Notes under the pieces: generated by a model | Database searches by the model: none | Seen by the model: only the letters and a program-made list of their open reading frames with translations | Told to the model about the DNA's origin: nothing | Program-made: the position numbers and the translations under genes | Assembly: GCA_918272565.1 (NCBI GenBank) | Contig: CAKJYW010000038.1 | Location: 1 to 43,458 of the forward strand | DNA from: Bacilli bacterium | GTDB lineage: Bacteria; Bacillota_I; Bacilli_A; ML615J-28; CAG-698 | Length of the DNA stretch: 43,458 nucleotides | Direction: 5' to 3' | In this document: one piece after another, positions 43,181 through 43,458 of the stretch | Numbering within the stretch: position 1 is the first letter of the stretch | Layout: each line of letters opens with the position of its first letter

Positions 43181-43458
43181 ATGATATATTTCCATATGCA
43201 TCACAAGAAACACTTAGATTAATATCAATAGTGCTTATTGTGATAAATAGAATTTTCTTTTTAAATGTTCCCTCTCCATAAGCAGTATTAGCTGAATAAT
43301 AATTGTAAGAATCGTGGAATGACCAATAATTTGAATAAATATCTGTAGAATATGTAGAGTTGTAACAAACACAAGAAACACCAGGATTTATTGTGAAATA
43401 ACCTGTTAAGGTATACTTCCATGATAATGTGTCGCCATCATAATATGTTTGCTCATTA
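43179..43458 (-). CDS. C-terminal part of an unrecognised protein (runs off the window)
   Basis: About 92 codons open to the window edge in the minus frame, ending in TAA at 43179-43181. The product is rich in Tyr, Ser, Thr and Asn (LSWKYTLTGYFTINPGVSC, SNYWSFHDSYNYYSANTAYG) with three Cys, ending LSVSCDAYGNIS. The composition and alternating strands suggest an exported beta-rich protein. Family not recognised, and no start is visible. Confidence 0.65.
   Translation of the reverse strand, partial: NEQTYYDGDTLSWKYTLTGYFTINPGVSCVCYNSTYSTDIYSNYWSFHDSYNYYSANTAYGEGTFKKKILFITISTIDINLSVSCDAYGNIS

Noticed and set aside
1-43458. Mycoplasma-type code with TGA as Trp
   Set aside because: Trp is TGG throughout and several genes end in TGA, for example those ending at 14498 and 36755.

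Overview
The window is AT-rich bacterial DNA read with the standard code: Trp is TGG, and genes such as those ending at 14498 and 36755 stop on TGA. The 5S rRNA gene followed by Val-Thr-Lys-Leu-Ala-Met-Ile-Ser-fMet-Asp-Phe tRNAs, together with YhaM-, WalJ-, PrsA- and RecD2-type proteins and many lipoproteins, points to a low-GC Gram-positive (Bacillota, or a walled or near-walled relative of the Acholeplasma/RF39/Erysipelotrichales lineages). The exact lineage is an inference.

Layout. (1) 1-1240: the 3' end of an rRNA operon (5S) and eleven tRNA genes, all with encoded CCA, closed by a terminator. (2) 1296-1493 (minus): a short remnant of a lipoprotein tail with a strong RBS but no normal start. 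(3) 1584-26603 (plus): one long, tightly packed operon for beta-1,2-glucan (sophoro-oligosaccharide) use, running from an extended -10 promoter with a LacI-type operator at the transcription start to a LacI-family regulator as the last gene. (4) 26604-26728: three short imperfect repeats with hairpin potential, then a strong terminator. (5) 26802-30595 (minus): a divergent GH5-like surface lipoprotein, a solo ABC ATPase with degenerate motifs, and a YigZ/IMPACT protein whose promoter implies a leaderless mRNA. (6) 30702-33119 (plus): a CCA-adding-enzyme homologue that has lost its catalytic residues, directly followed by a YhaM exoribonuclease. (7) 33332-35890: a large PrsA/parvulin-like membrane-anchored foldase. 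(8) 35988-43146: a housekeeping operon walJ-rlmH-uvrB-mnmA-recD2 and a small membrane protein. (9) 43179-end (minus): the 3' end of an unrecognised gene.

How the glucan operon should work. A GH144 lipoprotein (18586) would cut beta-1,2-glucan outside the cell, and a modular lipoprotein (22086) with InlB-type and repeated beta-sandwich modules may hold the polymer. Two binding proteins (a lipoprotein at 6164 and a membrane-tethered one at 7705) and two permease sets (10611+11569, and a single-chain fusion at 16683) would import oligosaccharides. Inside, a second GH144 (4913), a GH94 phosphorylase (1639) and a GH3 beta-glucosidase (19908) would convert them to glucose-1-phosphate and glucose. 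No ATPase is encoded in the operon, so a shared MsmK/MalK-type ATPase elsewhere is expected. Two membrane proteins in the middle (beta-propeller/TPR/YIP1 at 12444, DUF5696-like at 14495) have no known function and are the most interesting unexplained parts. The GH94+GH3+transporter core resembles the characterised Listeria innocua lin1839 locus; the rest is an expansion of it.
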